64,000 nt of DNA from Pezizomycotina sp. ARF18 (taxonomy: Eukaryota; Ascomycota), in the NCBI GenBank assembly GCA_002224055.1, contig AZLU01000014.1, positions 62,001 through 126,000 of the forward strand, read 5' to 3'. Positions 52,695 to 63,592 of this stretch are shown here, piece after piece; position 1 is the stretch's first letter, and every line of letters begins with the position of its first letter. The translations under genes were made by a program, and so were the position numbers. The notes below the pieces were generated by a model. The model saw only the letters and a list, made by a program, of their open reading frames with translations. It ran no database searches and was not told where the DNA came from.

Positions 52695-52912
52695 AAATTT
52701 TAAAATTACAATTCCCAAAAGAAAAGAGGTCTCAAAAAAAGAGAATGTTTAAAAAAAAGTTTTTTTTTTGGCCCGTTTTTTTTTTTACGCTTCGGGAAAT
52801 GGTCTTTCCTGATTCGGATTTCGTTTTTTTCCAGCCCAATTTGAAACCCTGAGACATCCACGCACGGCTAATCTTACTTCTCTTGTACTAATTTGAAGTT
52901 TTTCCTAAGTGA
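52695..52912 (+). repeat. Composite repeat copy 1: element end joined to element core
   Basis: Bases 52695-52766 resemble the stretch just right of the 57-kb inverted repeat (57885-57950): TTTTAAAATTAC, then ATTCCCAAA, CAAAAAAA, TGTT and an A-then-T tract. Bases 52767-52912 resemble the core at 57101-57256, sharing TTTTTTCCRGYCCAATTT and ACGGCTAATCTTACTTCT. The two parts touch at the A/T tract, as if one unit ended and another began. Divergence is clear, so the copy is old. Confidence 0.55.
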
Positions 52913-55900
52913 AAGAAAGAAAAGAACACCAAGAGAAACAGAGAGAGAGAGAAAGAAAAGCATATATCCCATAAGGGGTACTGACACTGGGCTCGATTTC
53001 GCACTCTTACGTGCCTTGATGTGGTTCAGTTGAAACCATTGTAATCCAGAACTTTCTATCGAAATTTATTCCTCTATATCTTCTTCTTTTCTCCCCTTTT
53101 TGTTGTCATGCTGCATTTTTTTGCACCCCAAGCAACAGAGCCATGAAAGCTCGCGTGCAATATCCAACTTCCACAGCACACAACTATGAACGAGCAGCTC
53201 GAACATCCCTTACTCTCGGCGCAAACATACTTTATAGTATGAGCTCCAAGTCGCACCGGTACGTTGGATCTAGGAGAGATAAAATTGAGTGGCTTTCTAG
53301 ACGTAGCATTTTCTGACGGGGATATATGTGTGAGCTTTCGAGTGTTCGTTCGGGTTGCCCGAGCGGTTTGTTCGAGGGTGTCTCAATTAAACGTCGGACC
53401 TATTAAAGCTTGAGCTTTGGTTTAGTGAGATCGGTGAAGCAGGTCTTCATGTTCCTTTCTTGTCCGTTGCGAAGCTACTTGAGATCTATTACATTTTAGC
53501 GTCTCCTGTCGAACATAGATTTTTGCTCCCGAACCTGGAAAAAATTACAATGAAAAACCAGTGACTTTAGTGAAACAATAGATTATATCCTTTGGAATTG
53601 ATTAAGCTTACTGCGGATACATCGTCAAAGCACATATTGGAAGTTAAATTGTCCATTGAAAGGATAATTGGGACGCGCCGAGGTCGATTTGCACTAAAGG
53701 TCACTTAGGCCATTTACTCAGGGGCGGGAGGTCGCGTTCAAAGTTACAAAAACGCCACGAGCTTAGAGAAAGTAGCTAGAGAGCTAGAGAGTGTTAGCAT
53801 AAAGATTCAGATCAGCACCGCTTCCCAAAACACGTCCTCGCCATTTATTCAAACAGATTCTGCAGGAGGGTTCTCTAAATGGACTTTTCAGCGCAGAAAT
53901 TACAACTTGAAAGCCTCGAAAACACCACTGAACAAAAATAGGAAACCCTTATTCATGATTCTCATGGATTCTTACCTTTTGATCCAAATTCATGGGAAGA
54001 GATGCTGTAGTGATCACCAATCCGTCGTTGACGTTGATATCCAATTGCTTTTTGATAAGAGTGTAGTTTGTTTGTTCCCAGGAGGTCCCTCTGAAGCTCT
54101 TCTGCAGGAGAAATGCAGGAAGGATTAAAGGAAATATATCCTGTATAGCCCTGACTTAGTAGGTCAAAGAAGTACGGTTAATATTTTTCGAATGACAACC
54201 GCCACGAATTTGATTTCTTTTGACTTCTTTTGAAGAGATGAGAGATGTTTTGGTTCAGGCAGCATAACTGTGTCCGGTATGATTCCATTAAGACGCCAAT
54301 TAATTGTCGCTGGAGATTTACCACAATAGAGAGGGGGAAAAAAAATACGCAAGGGAAGTTGTATTTTTTATTTATTTTTTCCGGCGTTAAGTGTCACCTT
54401 TTTTTTTTTGAAGGGTATTATATTCCTCCCTTTCCATTGTTGCAAAAAAAAAAAAAAAAAACCAATCTTCTCTATGGATATCGAGCGGCTCGTAAATTTG
54501 AACGATATGTTTACTTATTACTCTGGATTCGACAAGCGTGGAAGGACCTATTAAATTAAATACTTCATCAACTAGGACTACTTTGAGCTCAAAAACAATC
54601 AGAAAGTTATGAGGAATGTTAGAGCAAAATGGCCATTACAGTTCGAGAACAATCAGAGGGAAATTGGTTTCTTGGACTAGTGTCGGTCCCATGCCCATGT
54701 TATTTTTGCTGATGCATCGCATGTGTAATATCGAAGCACTGAATGGCAACTTGATTTATCATCATGCATTCGTGTTTCTCAGTTAAAGTTCTTTTCATGA
54801 ATATCGGAATATTCATATCCTAACTTCGAGTGGAATAGAGGCTAAGACTATGAACGCTCACATTGGCCTGATGACCTTGTTATCAAGGATCAATGTTGTG
54901 AATTGTCTTACGTGGCTCATATCTATTCGTCCTCGAGAGGTCCGGGTTCGCGGAGCATTATGTTATACAGGGCTTGTCTTGCTAAAAAAAAATTAGTGGC
55001 ATCACCTTGAGCTAGTTGCAACCAACGCTATTATTTCGGGATTGATAAAATGTGTGCTATCAGTGTAACGTAGTAGCACAGGCGTTAAAGTTCGGATTTC
55101 GTTCAAACTTAGTGCTATCCTCAATCAGAATGGACAGCGGCTGCACTAATAAGTTCTCTTCCCCTCGTTGGCGAGCGTAGTTTGAGTGTTAAAACGCCAC
55201 GAAGGTACATACTGATCAGAACTACCTAAATTATAAAATAAGGCTAGTATATATTTTATGATAAACTCCCTTCCCGAAAGCTTAGATCGTTTCACGGATC
55301 TAACGTGACAAATAGAAAAACCAATCACCACTAAGGATATACATCAAGTTTCTGGGGAACCATCCTTGCGGTTGTTTTGACTGATAACTTTATAAAACTC
55401 CCATTTTACGTTTTGATCCACAAATCCTTTCTCGATTAGGTTAAGTCTATGAATACGTCTATCCAAATCGATCGAGTAAGGGCTACTACCAAGTCTGCAT
55501 TCTTAGGGAGGAAAAAATACAAAGAAATATATGTTGTCTTCTCCAAAAATGAGCTTGCGTATACTTTTCTAGCGATCATTCGAGCTGTAAAAGTAGGAGA
55601 ACGATTAGCTAGGGTCATATTTTCTTCGGTACACTGCCCTGGGATCGGTCTGAAAGGCTTAACCCAAGATTGAGGGGTTTTTGACAAGAGCCGCTTGTAT
55701 GGATGGCTATGTGACGACTACGCAATCGCAGGTATAAGGAAGAATTCAGGGTAGACCAATGCGTCGGGCACTAATGATGGCGCGAGTCGGTTCAGTTTGG
55801 GTAGTATACGAAGGAGGCGGAGTTCTAGTTCAAAATATAGCGAGTCGATGTCGTATCCATGTATAGTGCTTGTTTCTTATATCGACTTACCGCTGGGGAA

Positions 55901-57100
55901 ATCTTCTTCAGGCACAGAATCATTAAGCTATAATTTGCAAGCCTTTTTGAAATTCTGCCAAATGCTCGAGCTATGATTTAAAAAAAAAAAAAAAAAAAAA
56001 GGGGGGGGGGGAACTAAAATAAAGGTATTTGACCACATTTAAAAAATTAATCGCAACAGGTAACTCTGTATTTTAACGATTTAGTTAGAATCGAATTGCT
56101 GATACAGACGCTTGCCTGCCTGCCGACCTTTCTGCTCATTTATCTGCCCAGCTGCATGTACATCTACGTATTTAACTAGCTTGCGGCGTAGGGTACTGCG
56201 AATAACGCGCCTGTGTAAAATGAGTAGCAAGTGCGAAATTTGTACACGGGGGCACATCTGCTACTACTATATAGCAATAAAATAAAACATAAAGCGTCGT
56301 TCAATAGTAAATGCGCCATTTTTTTTTATCGTACATAGTTCCACAATGGGTTGCAAAATGCTTCCAATTACGTACTTTATAGGATTCGAGTATTTTGCAG
56401 GTCTCCACATAATTTTGCCAAATATTGCAATTATACACAACATTTGACAATTACAAATGAAGGCTTCCCGAATACTCGAATGATAGGGAAAGGTACGTGT
56501 ACAGACGCTTCAAGTATTTGCGATTTGCCAAGGCCATGCCAAAATCCAGAGTTTAGCAATTCGCGTATTTGGTGAATATATGTATAAGCGGACTTGATTT
56601 AATTTACGATTAGACGTGAAGACTGCGGCCGCTCTCTTAAACTCTCCAGAATAGGTTGGTGTCCACTAATGATGTTCATTAATAACAGCTATACGGTGTC
56701 TTGTCACAGCCAGGACTCAATACCGTTGCCCAATGCGCGAAGTACGCATTTATAAGTGCGTAGGGTAGGTTTTTGTATGGAATTTTTTTTTTTGAAATAT
56801 TTTAGACCAAAAATGCGTACTCACACATTATACAAATGATTATAAATTATTATTTATCATCTCATGTAATGAAATAAAAATTGAAATTTTATATTACATC
56901 TTAAATGGTTGTAATTCTGACAGTGCAAAGTGCTCTAGTCGGGGGGAAGTTGCTTCTGAAGCTAACTTTCTGCAGAAAAATCTGCTAAAATACTCGTATA
57001 CTTGATAAACTCAGCGAGTGCAATGGAACAATCGAGAGGGGGGATTTGATTGGATTAACACCACATCGTAAACTGTAATATATATATATATATATATATT
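52913..57100. other. AT-rich gene-poor region
   Basis: 4.2 kb without a supportable gene. Frames such as 53907-54128, 55449-55673 and 56351-56575 are short and match nothing I know. The (GAAA)/(GAGA)-rich patch at 52910-52965, the A20G10 block at about 55979-56011 and an A18 tract at about 54444-54461 are simple sequence. Old decayed transposon DNA is likely but no diagnostic domain is visible. Confidence 0.4.
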
Positions 57101-57256
57101 TTGGCCTTCTTTTTATGGTTTAGGAAAGGGTCTTTCTTGATTCAGTTTTTATTTTTTCCGGTCCAATTTCAAACGTTGAGGTAATAAAGAACGGCTAATC
57201 TTACTTCTTTTATATTTGCTTGAGGCGTTTTCCAAGTACCTTTGTATCTTGAGCAC
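57101..57256 (+). repeat. Composite repeat copy 2: core
   Basis: Begins TTGGCC after an (AT)n run and contains TTTTTTCCGGTCCAATTTCA, ACGGCTAATCTTACTTCT and CCAAGTACCTTTG...TCTTGAGCAC. The same order of blocks occurs at 52767-52912 and 62698-62823. It is followed by the minisatellite and then the inverted repeat. Confidence 0.65.
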
Positions 57257-57263
57257 TAAGGCT

Positions 57264-57450
57264 GATCATCATGCCTTGCTGTTGCAAATCATCATCTCGT
57301 GCTGTTGACCACATCATCTCGTGTTGTTGCAAACCATCTTATGCTGTTACAAACCATCATCTTATGCTTATAACAAACCATCATCTCGTGCTGCTACACA
57401 CATCATGTTGTGCTGTTACAAACCTTCATCGTCATGCTGTTGCAGCTAAT
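57264..57450. repeat. Minisatellite locus 2 (about eight 23-bp units)
   Basis: Eight degenerate units around CATCATCTCGTGCTGTTGCA run head to tail, each 20-24 bp. In one plus-strand frame they read as Cys/His/Val-rich peptide, but unit lengths vary and no stable frame is kept. It lies between the repeat core and the large inverted repeat. Confidence 0.75.
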
Positions 57451-57472
57451 TTTATTACCACAGTATTTATTG

Positions 57473-57883
57473 AGAAATATTGGTCATACCCCCTGTGGCG
57501 AAATCCTCCCACTTTCGGATATAGTTTTTCCAGAAATGGACGGCAATGGCTTCGCACCAAATTTTCAATACAAATAATTGAATTCCATTGAAAATCGAAA
57601 CCACGCGAGCACGCGGGCAGAGACGGCTGCACCTCTTGAAACGGTGATGGATTTTGGTGATAATTTTGATAATATCATGGCGCCCCGGCGTTGATTTTTT
57701 ATTTTATTTATTTTATTTTTTTGATAAATATAGAACGCGTTGTTTCGATTTTCAATAGAATTAAAATTATTATTTGTTATTTGCATAGTAAATTTGGTGC
57801 GGAGCTATTGTCGTCCATTTCTGGAAAAACTATATCCGAAAGTGGGAGGATTTCGCCAACAGGGGGGTATGACCAATATTTCT
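57473..57883. repeat. Large inverted repeat / foldback element
   Basis: The left arm (57473-57600, 128 nt) is matched in reverse complement by the right arm (57743-57883, 141 nt). Both arms share AGAAATATTGGTCATACCCC at the outer end, then CGAAATCCTCCCACTTTCGG, ATATAGTTTTTCCAGAAATG and, inside, CACCAAATTT and TTGAAAATCGAAA. Mismatches and a few indels leave the arms clearly similar, highest in the outer 85 bases. The 142-base spacer encodes nothing visible. It could be a MITE-like or foldback DNA element or a hairpin of a larger repeat unit. I could not define target-site duplications. Confidence 0.88.
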
Positions 57884-58340
57884 TTTAAAAATTACGATTT
57901 CCCAAAGTGGCCACCAAAAAAATAGGGTGTTCAAAAAAAAAAAATTTTTTTAACACTGTTATATATAGATTTTTTGGTATATTAGACCGTAACAACCGAT
58001 ATCCTCCATCGAACAGCTAATAATGTTGTTGGGAGCGGCTTATTTTTATAATAACTAGCGATAAAAGTATACGTAAATAAATATTGGTTCTTATATCATG
58101 TCTTTATTGAAATATAGTTATGTGGGTCCGCAGTTTCTTAACTTCTCGGAAAAATCTGTCACTTCGAGCATTGACCCCAGGGACCTGGGCATGCCGTAAC
58201 TTTATATGGACAATTGGTACTGCGTTGGGTGGGTTTATAAACAAAACACATAAGCAAAAATAAGCCCTACCCTAAATTTCACAGATACCGTATAACTAGA
58301 GTAAAAATACCTTGCATCCGCGCCGTATATCTTACCTTTT
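57884..58340. other. Right flank of the inverted repeat and AT-rich spacer
   Basis: 57885-57950 carries AAAATTACGATTTCCCAAA and an A12T7 tract, the presumed end of the composite repeat and the sequence shared with 52695-52766. The rest up to the dehydrogenase stop codon is AT-rich with no gene. Confidence 0.45.
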
Positions 58341-59338
58341 TTACGGGTAATTGTACTTGACGCGGGCTCTCCACTCCACGAACGACGGCAAGACGTAGTA
58401 CAGGAAGTGCCCGAAGAAGGGAGTCAGGGGACGAACACGTGCGATCTTCGGGCGTCCACCGCGCCGGTGCACCTCCTCGCGGCAGTGCCGGCCTTCAGCC
58501 CTAACTTCGGCGGGTCCGCCTCGCGGACTGGACCGCCGTCGACCGCCGACGCGCGGAAGTCGCACTCAATCGTGCCGGAAATAACGGACACGAACGCGAT
58601 ACCGGGGTGCTCGATCGAGAGCGCCTAGAAGAGGAGTAGCGACGAGGCCTTCGTGGCGGCATACAGCGCGCGGGTTAGGGCTGAGATTACTGCGGCTACA
58701 GTGGACACGAGGAGAATACTTGGGGAGGCGGATGCACGGGTTAGGGTCGGGATCTAGAAGAGCCCCCGTGTCAGCGATTACTACCACGCGAAAAGAGGAG
58801 GAGATAACTTTAAGTTAAAAAATACTCACAAACGTAAGCGCCGACACCAACGGGCCCACGAAGTTCCCCTGTGTCTCCGGCCGGCGATCTCGACCGCGCC
58901 CCTCAGGCCTCCTCCGTCGCATCGGTGCCCGCGGATTCCACGCCCGCGAGCTCCATGACGGGCCGCAGCACCGACACCCCCGCGCATATGTGCGGCGTGT
59001 ATGCCGCCCCACTGCGCCACCAGCGACTCCCTCGCCCTGATCATGTCCTTTGCCTTCGTGAAGTCAGCCACGAGTCCCACGCACTTCTCCCGCACTCCGC
59101 CGCGACCGACGACACCTGCTCCGCGCGCCGGGCGACAACACACCCTGGCCCCGTGGGGCGGCGTACTGCTTCGCGATGGCCCGCCCGACGCCGCTGGAAG
59201 CTCCGAGGATGAGGACGCGCTCCTCCACGGGTTGACGCGCCTGGTTCTGTTGCGCAGGCGGGCTAGGGCGCTGCGGGCTATGTAGAGTGTTGGCAGGATC
59301 GCGGCGAGCGTCGCAAGCTTCTTAGAGTTTGTGATCAT
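58341..59338 (-). CDS. Short-chain dehydrogenase/reductase with an in-frame stop
   Basis: NAD(P)-dependent oxidoreductase with a Rossmann fold, probably membrane-associated: the start at 59338 gives MITNSKKLATLAAILPTLYI, a likely N-terminal anchor. The cofactor motif is VLILGASSGVGRAIAKQYA. Then come CVGLVADFTKAKDMIRARES, HICAGVSVLRPVMELAGV, FVGPLVSALTF, an intron at 58754-58829 (76 nt), the active-site motif ALYAATKASSLLLF (Tyr codon 58661-58663, Lys 58649-58651) and IEHPGIAFVSVISGTIECDF. The protein ends YVLPSFVEWRARVKYNYP at 58341. Right after LLLF a TAG (58625-58627) replaces an expected Gln codon, as a C-to-T change would produce. Several frame slips are also present. The catalytic residues are intact. 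Substrate cannot be told. Confidence 0.85.
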
Positions 59339-61044
59339 GACCAGTGGTCGATAATGGCGCAAGATGTAGAAGAAAAGTTGTCGTGCTGCGAGAAAACGAT
59401 TAGACCAAATTGTCCTGAGTTTGTCCAGTTTCCCACGCTGACGAAAATTGAAACGAACAAAATGGATGGATAAAATAAACCTGGTCAAAATCGAATGAAG
59501 GACTGGCCCAAGGCGGTTGGAGCTGGAAACCTACCGACAAGGGAAGGAGATGAGGAGGTTTTCTCATGGTTAAGAAAGGTAATAACGGGGTGGACCGACC
59601 TATACCGACCTGCCATACACCACATGTAAACTGGAAATGAAGGAAAAGGGAGTAAGAAAAACGTGTCTAAGCACAGGTTAATAGTGGTATAAAGACATAC
59701 CAAAACGGACTAGGTAACATCTTCAAAATTCACCCGTATTCAGGAACCTTTCAGTTGATTACAAGTTAATATATAATGGTCCACCGCGTTTCTAGTTCGC
59801 ATAAGTCGATACAGAAATTCAGGCAAGCGCGCGCTATATACACCGATTTCGGGTATAACATGAGCGCGAGATATTGTTATACGCTATTGGCGAATCCGAT
59901 GGTTCATGAATCGTCTGGTAAATTAACAATTTATTTCTGCATGTACGTGATATTTACACTGAAATTTATTGAAATGCCACAAAATTGAAATAAGCTAAAT
60001 TTACACTGTCAAATGCCACCATCAAGCGAATTTCCCTATCAATATAAAATAATCATGGTGTTGAGTATCCTTAAGCCATTATCATGAAGCCACTATCAAG
60101 CAAATTTCCACTATCACGATAAAAATATCATGGTGTGAAGCATCCTAATATTAGGCTATCAGCTAAATCTGATCGGCCTGGAGAAGCAGAAAAACCATGG
60201 AAATCGTGAGATCTGTTTATTGATTGCTTGATTACATGAAATGAATGATGATGGAGAAAGAAGAAAGAAAATGGCTGCTCATGGTGTTAAGCATCCCTAA
60301 TAAAAAGAGATTATTTATACAGTAAGCATCCCACTTTATAGATTACATTACTTTCACAGAATAGCTTCTTCGGCGTTATTGTAAACGTGCTCGCGGATCT
60401 ATTTAGGAGAATAGTAAAAAGGTATATAGGGTATGCAGTAGTTTGGGAATATTTGCTTGTAGAGCTTCCTCCTTCCTTCGAGATTTTACTTCTGGAGAGT
60501 TTTTGGAAACAACGGTAACATCGAGCAATGATAAAACAAAAGTTCTACCCAGGATTTTGACGTAACATCTAATCTTCTCGCATGTGTCAAACGAGAAGAA
60601 GCTCGTTTCGAAATGTCAAGTGGACCATCTCCGTCCTAGAAAGTAAGGGTTATGGAGGCGAGAAAGAAAGAGAAGGAATGGGTACTTGGTAGTTCTGCCT
60701 CGACGACAAAATCCTCAGACCTCCTTCAATTTCTAAATTGGAAGAAATTTTGGTGCATCAATTTCTTGGTAGAAAGAGGAATCCATGAGTTGAGTGGCTA
60801 CAAGGTGGCAAACATTGTCATAACTAATAATATATCATTAACATTTTGCCTGTTACAAAAGAAAGTAGCAACCTTCGACCGAGAAAAATCTTCCGGAAAA
60901 GGTTTCTTTCTGGTCTCTGTGCCTTTTCTTTTTTTAACGTAAAATAGAGAAGGAGAAAGAGAAAGGCGGGAAGAGGGGTGGAAGAGAACGAGGAGTAGAC
61001 GGCGGAGGCAAAAGCGTGTGCCTGAAGGTGGACGCAAGGAGAAA
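59339..61044. other. AT-rich intergenic region
   Basis: 1.7 kb upstream of the dehydrogenase and downstream of the PD-(D/E)XK gene. The frame at 58826-59488 extends the dehydrogenase N-terminus upstream, but the extension is not family-like. Apart from the diverged tandem repeat at 60015-60155 nothing is recognised. Confidence 0.4.
60015..60155. repeat. Diverged 74-bp tandem duplication
   Basis: Units start at 60015 and 60089, both with GCCACYATCAAGCRAATTTC, then TATCA...ATAAAA and ATCATGGTGT...GWRTATCCT-like sequence. A further partial piece (CATGGTGTTAAGCATCC) lies at about 60279. The units differ at many sites. Confidence 0.65.
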
Positions 61045-62354
61045 TTAGGTTTTTCTTGGAATTAAGATAGCTTTTTTAGATGGAGTACCGCATGATATGA
61101 TTTCTTGTTCATCATCTTCGTCATCCGTAATCTCCATCGCCCAGTCATCTACTTCGTCTTTACCTTCCTTTTGAAAAATAAGAAACCGTGGAGCTTCAAC
61201 TTTCGTTGCCATTTTGATGCCGACGTTGGGAACGTCTTTTCAGGCGTCGTGTGCGGTGATGCCTGAGCGCTGTTTGAAGGATATGGTCTATGAATTGGAA
61301 AATCAACTTATTCTCCGAACGGTTGTTAAATCTTAGCCGGCCAGAGCTTTTGAGTATTCTATCTTCATCCAACGGAAAAATTCGAAACCCAAGCCGTCCA
61401 TAGCAAACCATAAACATTGCAAACGAGTTTTCTTTCTGCTTTTCGTTGCTGGAGTCCAGCTTTTGAGAGAACTCTGTCAGAAAATTTCAATATCGCCGGC
61501 GAAAAAAAAAATATGGATTCGTCAAAGGATAGGAGACTTAAAGGCTTAGGCCATGCATACCAAGGTATACAATTAACTGCGTCACGGCCTGGTAAAAGGT
61601 AGATGGGATTTTCGCTTCTATAGCAATCATGGCTACTTCCAACTTCTCACTAGCAGTGTGTCCGATAGCATAGTCGACCTTTCCAGATATCCTGTCGCCA
61701 TCTGTAGTCCCATCCACAATGCTTGTGGTAATTGGGAATTCGCCTTGAAGCGTAAGTTTCCTAATACCAACGGCCTCAGAAGAACCAAGTAGTTTTAGCC
61801 TATCGTATAAAATGAGGTCCAGCGAAGTCCGCACGAGGGCTTCACAGCAGTCAATCGGCCAGAGTGAGTTCTTGTAGAGGTCGGTGAGAGCCGCTTCTAT
61901 ATGTGATCACGATGTGTTAGGCACATCCTTCAGATCAAAAAAAGTTAAAAACAAAAATAGCATTGATTTGAATAATATACCGAGCCAGGTCGTGCCAAAT
62001 TGTACTGAATCCTGAATGGCAAGCGGTGCGAGCAACCATTCGTGGTCCGCATCACCTTCTATGTACGAGACGCCGTGTACCGACAGGCCATGGTTACTGT
62101 ATTTATAGATGAGGCGACAATTGTCTGTTTATTATCATGTAACTCCGGTCTTGAATGTTCTTTTAGGAATAGGAAGGTAGCTAAGAGGTCTGGTACTTCA
62201 AATGGTACCTGGAATCGACCCCTTCAGCCATCTTCTGCAATCCTTTCAATGCTTCAAGCCATTTTTGAGGCTCTTCCTCCGCCAACGCGTCCTTTACGGT
62301 TTTTAAAATCTTACTTGGCTTTAGAGCTGCAGCCGATCGCTTTACAGAAGCCAT
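61045..62354 (-). CDS. Fungal PD-(D/E)XK nuclease-like protein
   Basis: The start at 62354 gives MASVKRSAAALKPSKILKTV, then PQKWLEALKGLQKMAEGVD. After an intron-like break comes YIEGDADHEWLLAPLAIQDS, VQFGTTWL, a second intron (about 61900-61985) and EAALTDLYKNSLWPIDCCEA. The core is LTLQGEFPITTSIVD, GKVDYAIGHTASEKLEVA and IAIEAKIPSTFYQAVTQLI. The Asp of VDY and the E-A-K of IEAKIP fit the D...ExK catalytic layout of restriction-endonuclease-like folds. The C-terminal half has FRIFPLDEDRILKSSGRL and NKLIFQFIDHILQTAL, and an acidic tail ends IPRKT at 61045. Such genes are common in fungal accessory DNA, and their role is not established. It lies amid repeats, away from the housekeeping block. 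A few frame slips are present. Confidence 0.68.
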
Positions 62355-62697
62355 TTGTATCGAGTCGCGGACTAACTATAAGCCTCGTTCTAAGTCGTGA
62401 CTGAAATAAAAATATGTATAGGAGCAGGAGGGAATGTCATTCTGCAGTACTGAAATACGTAAAAGAGAGAAAGAAAAAGGAAAAGTAAACTCCGACTAGT
62501 GGGAATTTCTGATCCTGATTTGTAGTTCACTTGTCAGAATTGACCAATTCAAGTGCGTTGGTAAGTACAGTACTTTTTGCTGAGATGACAGGCTCAAAGG
62601 AAAAGCCATGGAAACCGGGGGGAAGCTTTCGTTATTTGGGCACTCGGACATTTCGTAGTTGCTTTTTCCACTTCGAGAGATAAGAGGGTAAGCAAAC

Positions 62698-62823
62698 TTT
62701 GGCGAAATAGCCTGATTCTGGTTATTTTTTTCCGGTCGAATTTCAAATACTAAATTCAAGGGCCGGCTAATGTTTGCCTTACTTGATACACTTTTTCTAA
62801 GTACTTTTTGTACCTCGAGCACA
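62698..62823 (+). repeat. Composite repeat copy 3: core
   Basis: It contains TTTTTTTCCGGTCGAATTTC, CCGGCTAAT, CTTACTTGATACACTTTTTC and AAGTACTTTTTGTACCTCGA, in the same order as at 57101-57256. It is followed, after about 60 bases, by minisatellite locus 3. No inverted repeat is found after it. Confidence 0.6.
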
Positions 62824-62883
62824 AACTAACAGTATATATTGTTAGGCGACATCGTATGAGTTATCAAAGATTACCTGTTGCCA

Positions 62884-63050
62884 AAACCATCATCTCGTGC
62901 TGTTGCACATCAACATCTCGTGGTGTTACAAGCGATCATGTAATGCTGTTGAACACCATCACGCCATGCTGTTGTAAATCATCATCTCATGCTGTTACGA
63001 ACCCTCATCTCGTGCTAGCGTAAATCAACATGTTGTGTTGTTTTACAGGC
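62884..63050. repeat. Minisatellite locus 3 (about seven 23-bp units)
   Basis: Seven degenerate units around ACCATCATCTCGTGCTGTTG, the same family as loci 1 and 2, placed downstream of a core copy as at 57 kb. Confidence 0.75.
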
Positions 63051-63352
63051 TATATTTTCTAAATAGGTATGTATATTCAAGTTCGGCTCGGCCCCTGCAG
63101 ATACGGAATATTTTTTAACGTTATAATTTGCAATAAAACTTCTATTTAGTGCTATAACCGTATCAAAGGAGTACGAATATACAGTAATCTATATTAGTTA
63201 TTTTCGTATAACTTAGTACGGAGTAATGGTTTTGCACAGCCTCTAGGAGCGTGAAGGATGGCACTCCTACACGCACAAGTTCGCCCACGACCACTAAAAT
63301 CGACTATATGCTCAAGCAATATATCATTCCAATACCTACTCAGGAAGACATC

Positions 63353-63592
63353 GGATGTTAGTTAACGGCGATCCAGAGCCAATGTTAGCATACGGTGTTC
63401 CCAGACCAATGTCGACAGACGGTGTTTCTAGCGCAATATCGGTCAACGGCGCCAAGGGCCGGTGTTGGCATACGGTGCCCGGGATTAATATTGGCATACG
63501 GTGCCTCAGGACCGATGTTCCCATACGATGCCCCAGGGCGAATGTTCGCACATGATGCTCCAGGACCAATGCTGGCCAACGGTGCCACAAGA
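63353..63592 (+). repeat. 27-bp minisatellite encoding a 9-residue repeat
   Basis: About nine units of 26-27 bp. In the plus frame they encode variants of PMLAYGAPG: PMLAYGVPR, PMSTDGVSS, AISVNGAKG, LILAYGASG, PMFPYDAPG, RMFAHDAPG, PMLANGATR. Two middle units have 26 bases and shift the frame. Substitutions are spread over all units, so the array is not a recent expansion. Confidence 0.85.

Noticed and set aside
53350-53420. tRNA-like start GGTTGCCCGAGCGGTT
   Set aside because: The sequence begins like a Leu/Ser tRNA, but I could not find a matching acceptor stem or a T-arm with GGTTCRA at the right distance.
54640-55680. Possible decayed retroelement DNA (frames with FADAS and similar words)
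   Set aside because: No reverse transcriptase, protease or integrase motif and no terminal repeats can be seen; the resemblance is too weak to name a family.
57264-57450. Regular 23-bp repeats reminiscent of a CRISPR array
   Set aside because: Units abut without unique spacers and vary internally; the context is a fungal chromosome. It is a minisatellite.
58826-59488. 220-residue minus-strand frame as the full dehydrogenase N-terminus
   Set aside because: Its first 50 residues precede the likely start at 59338 and its second half leaves the true frame after the cofactor motif.
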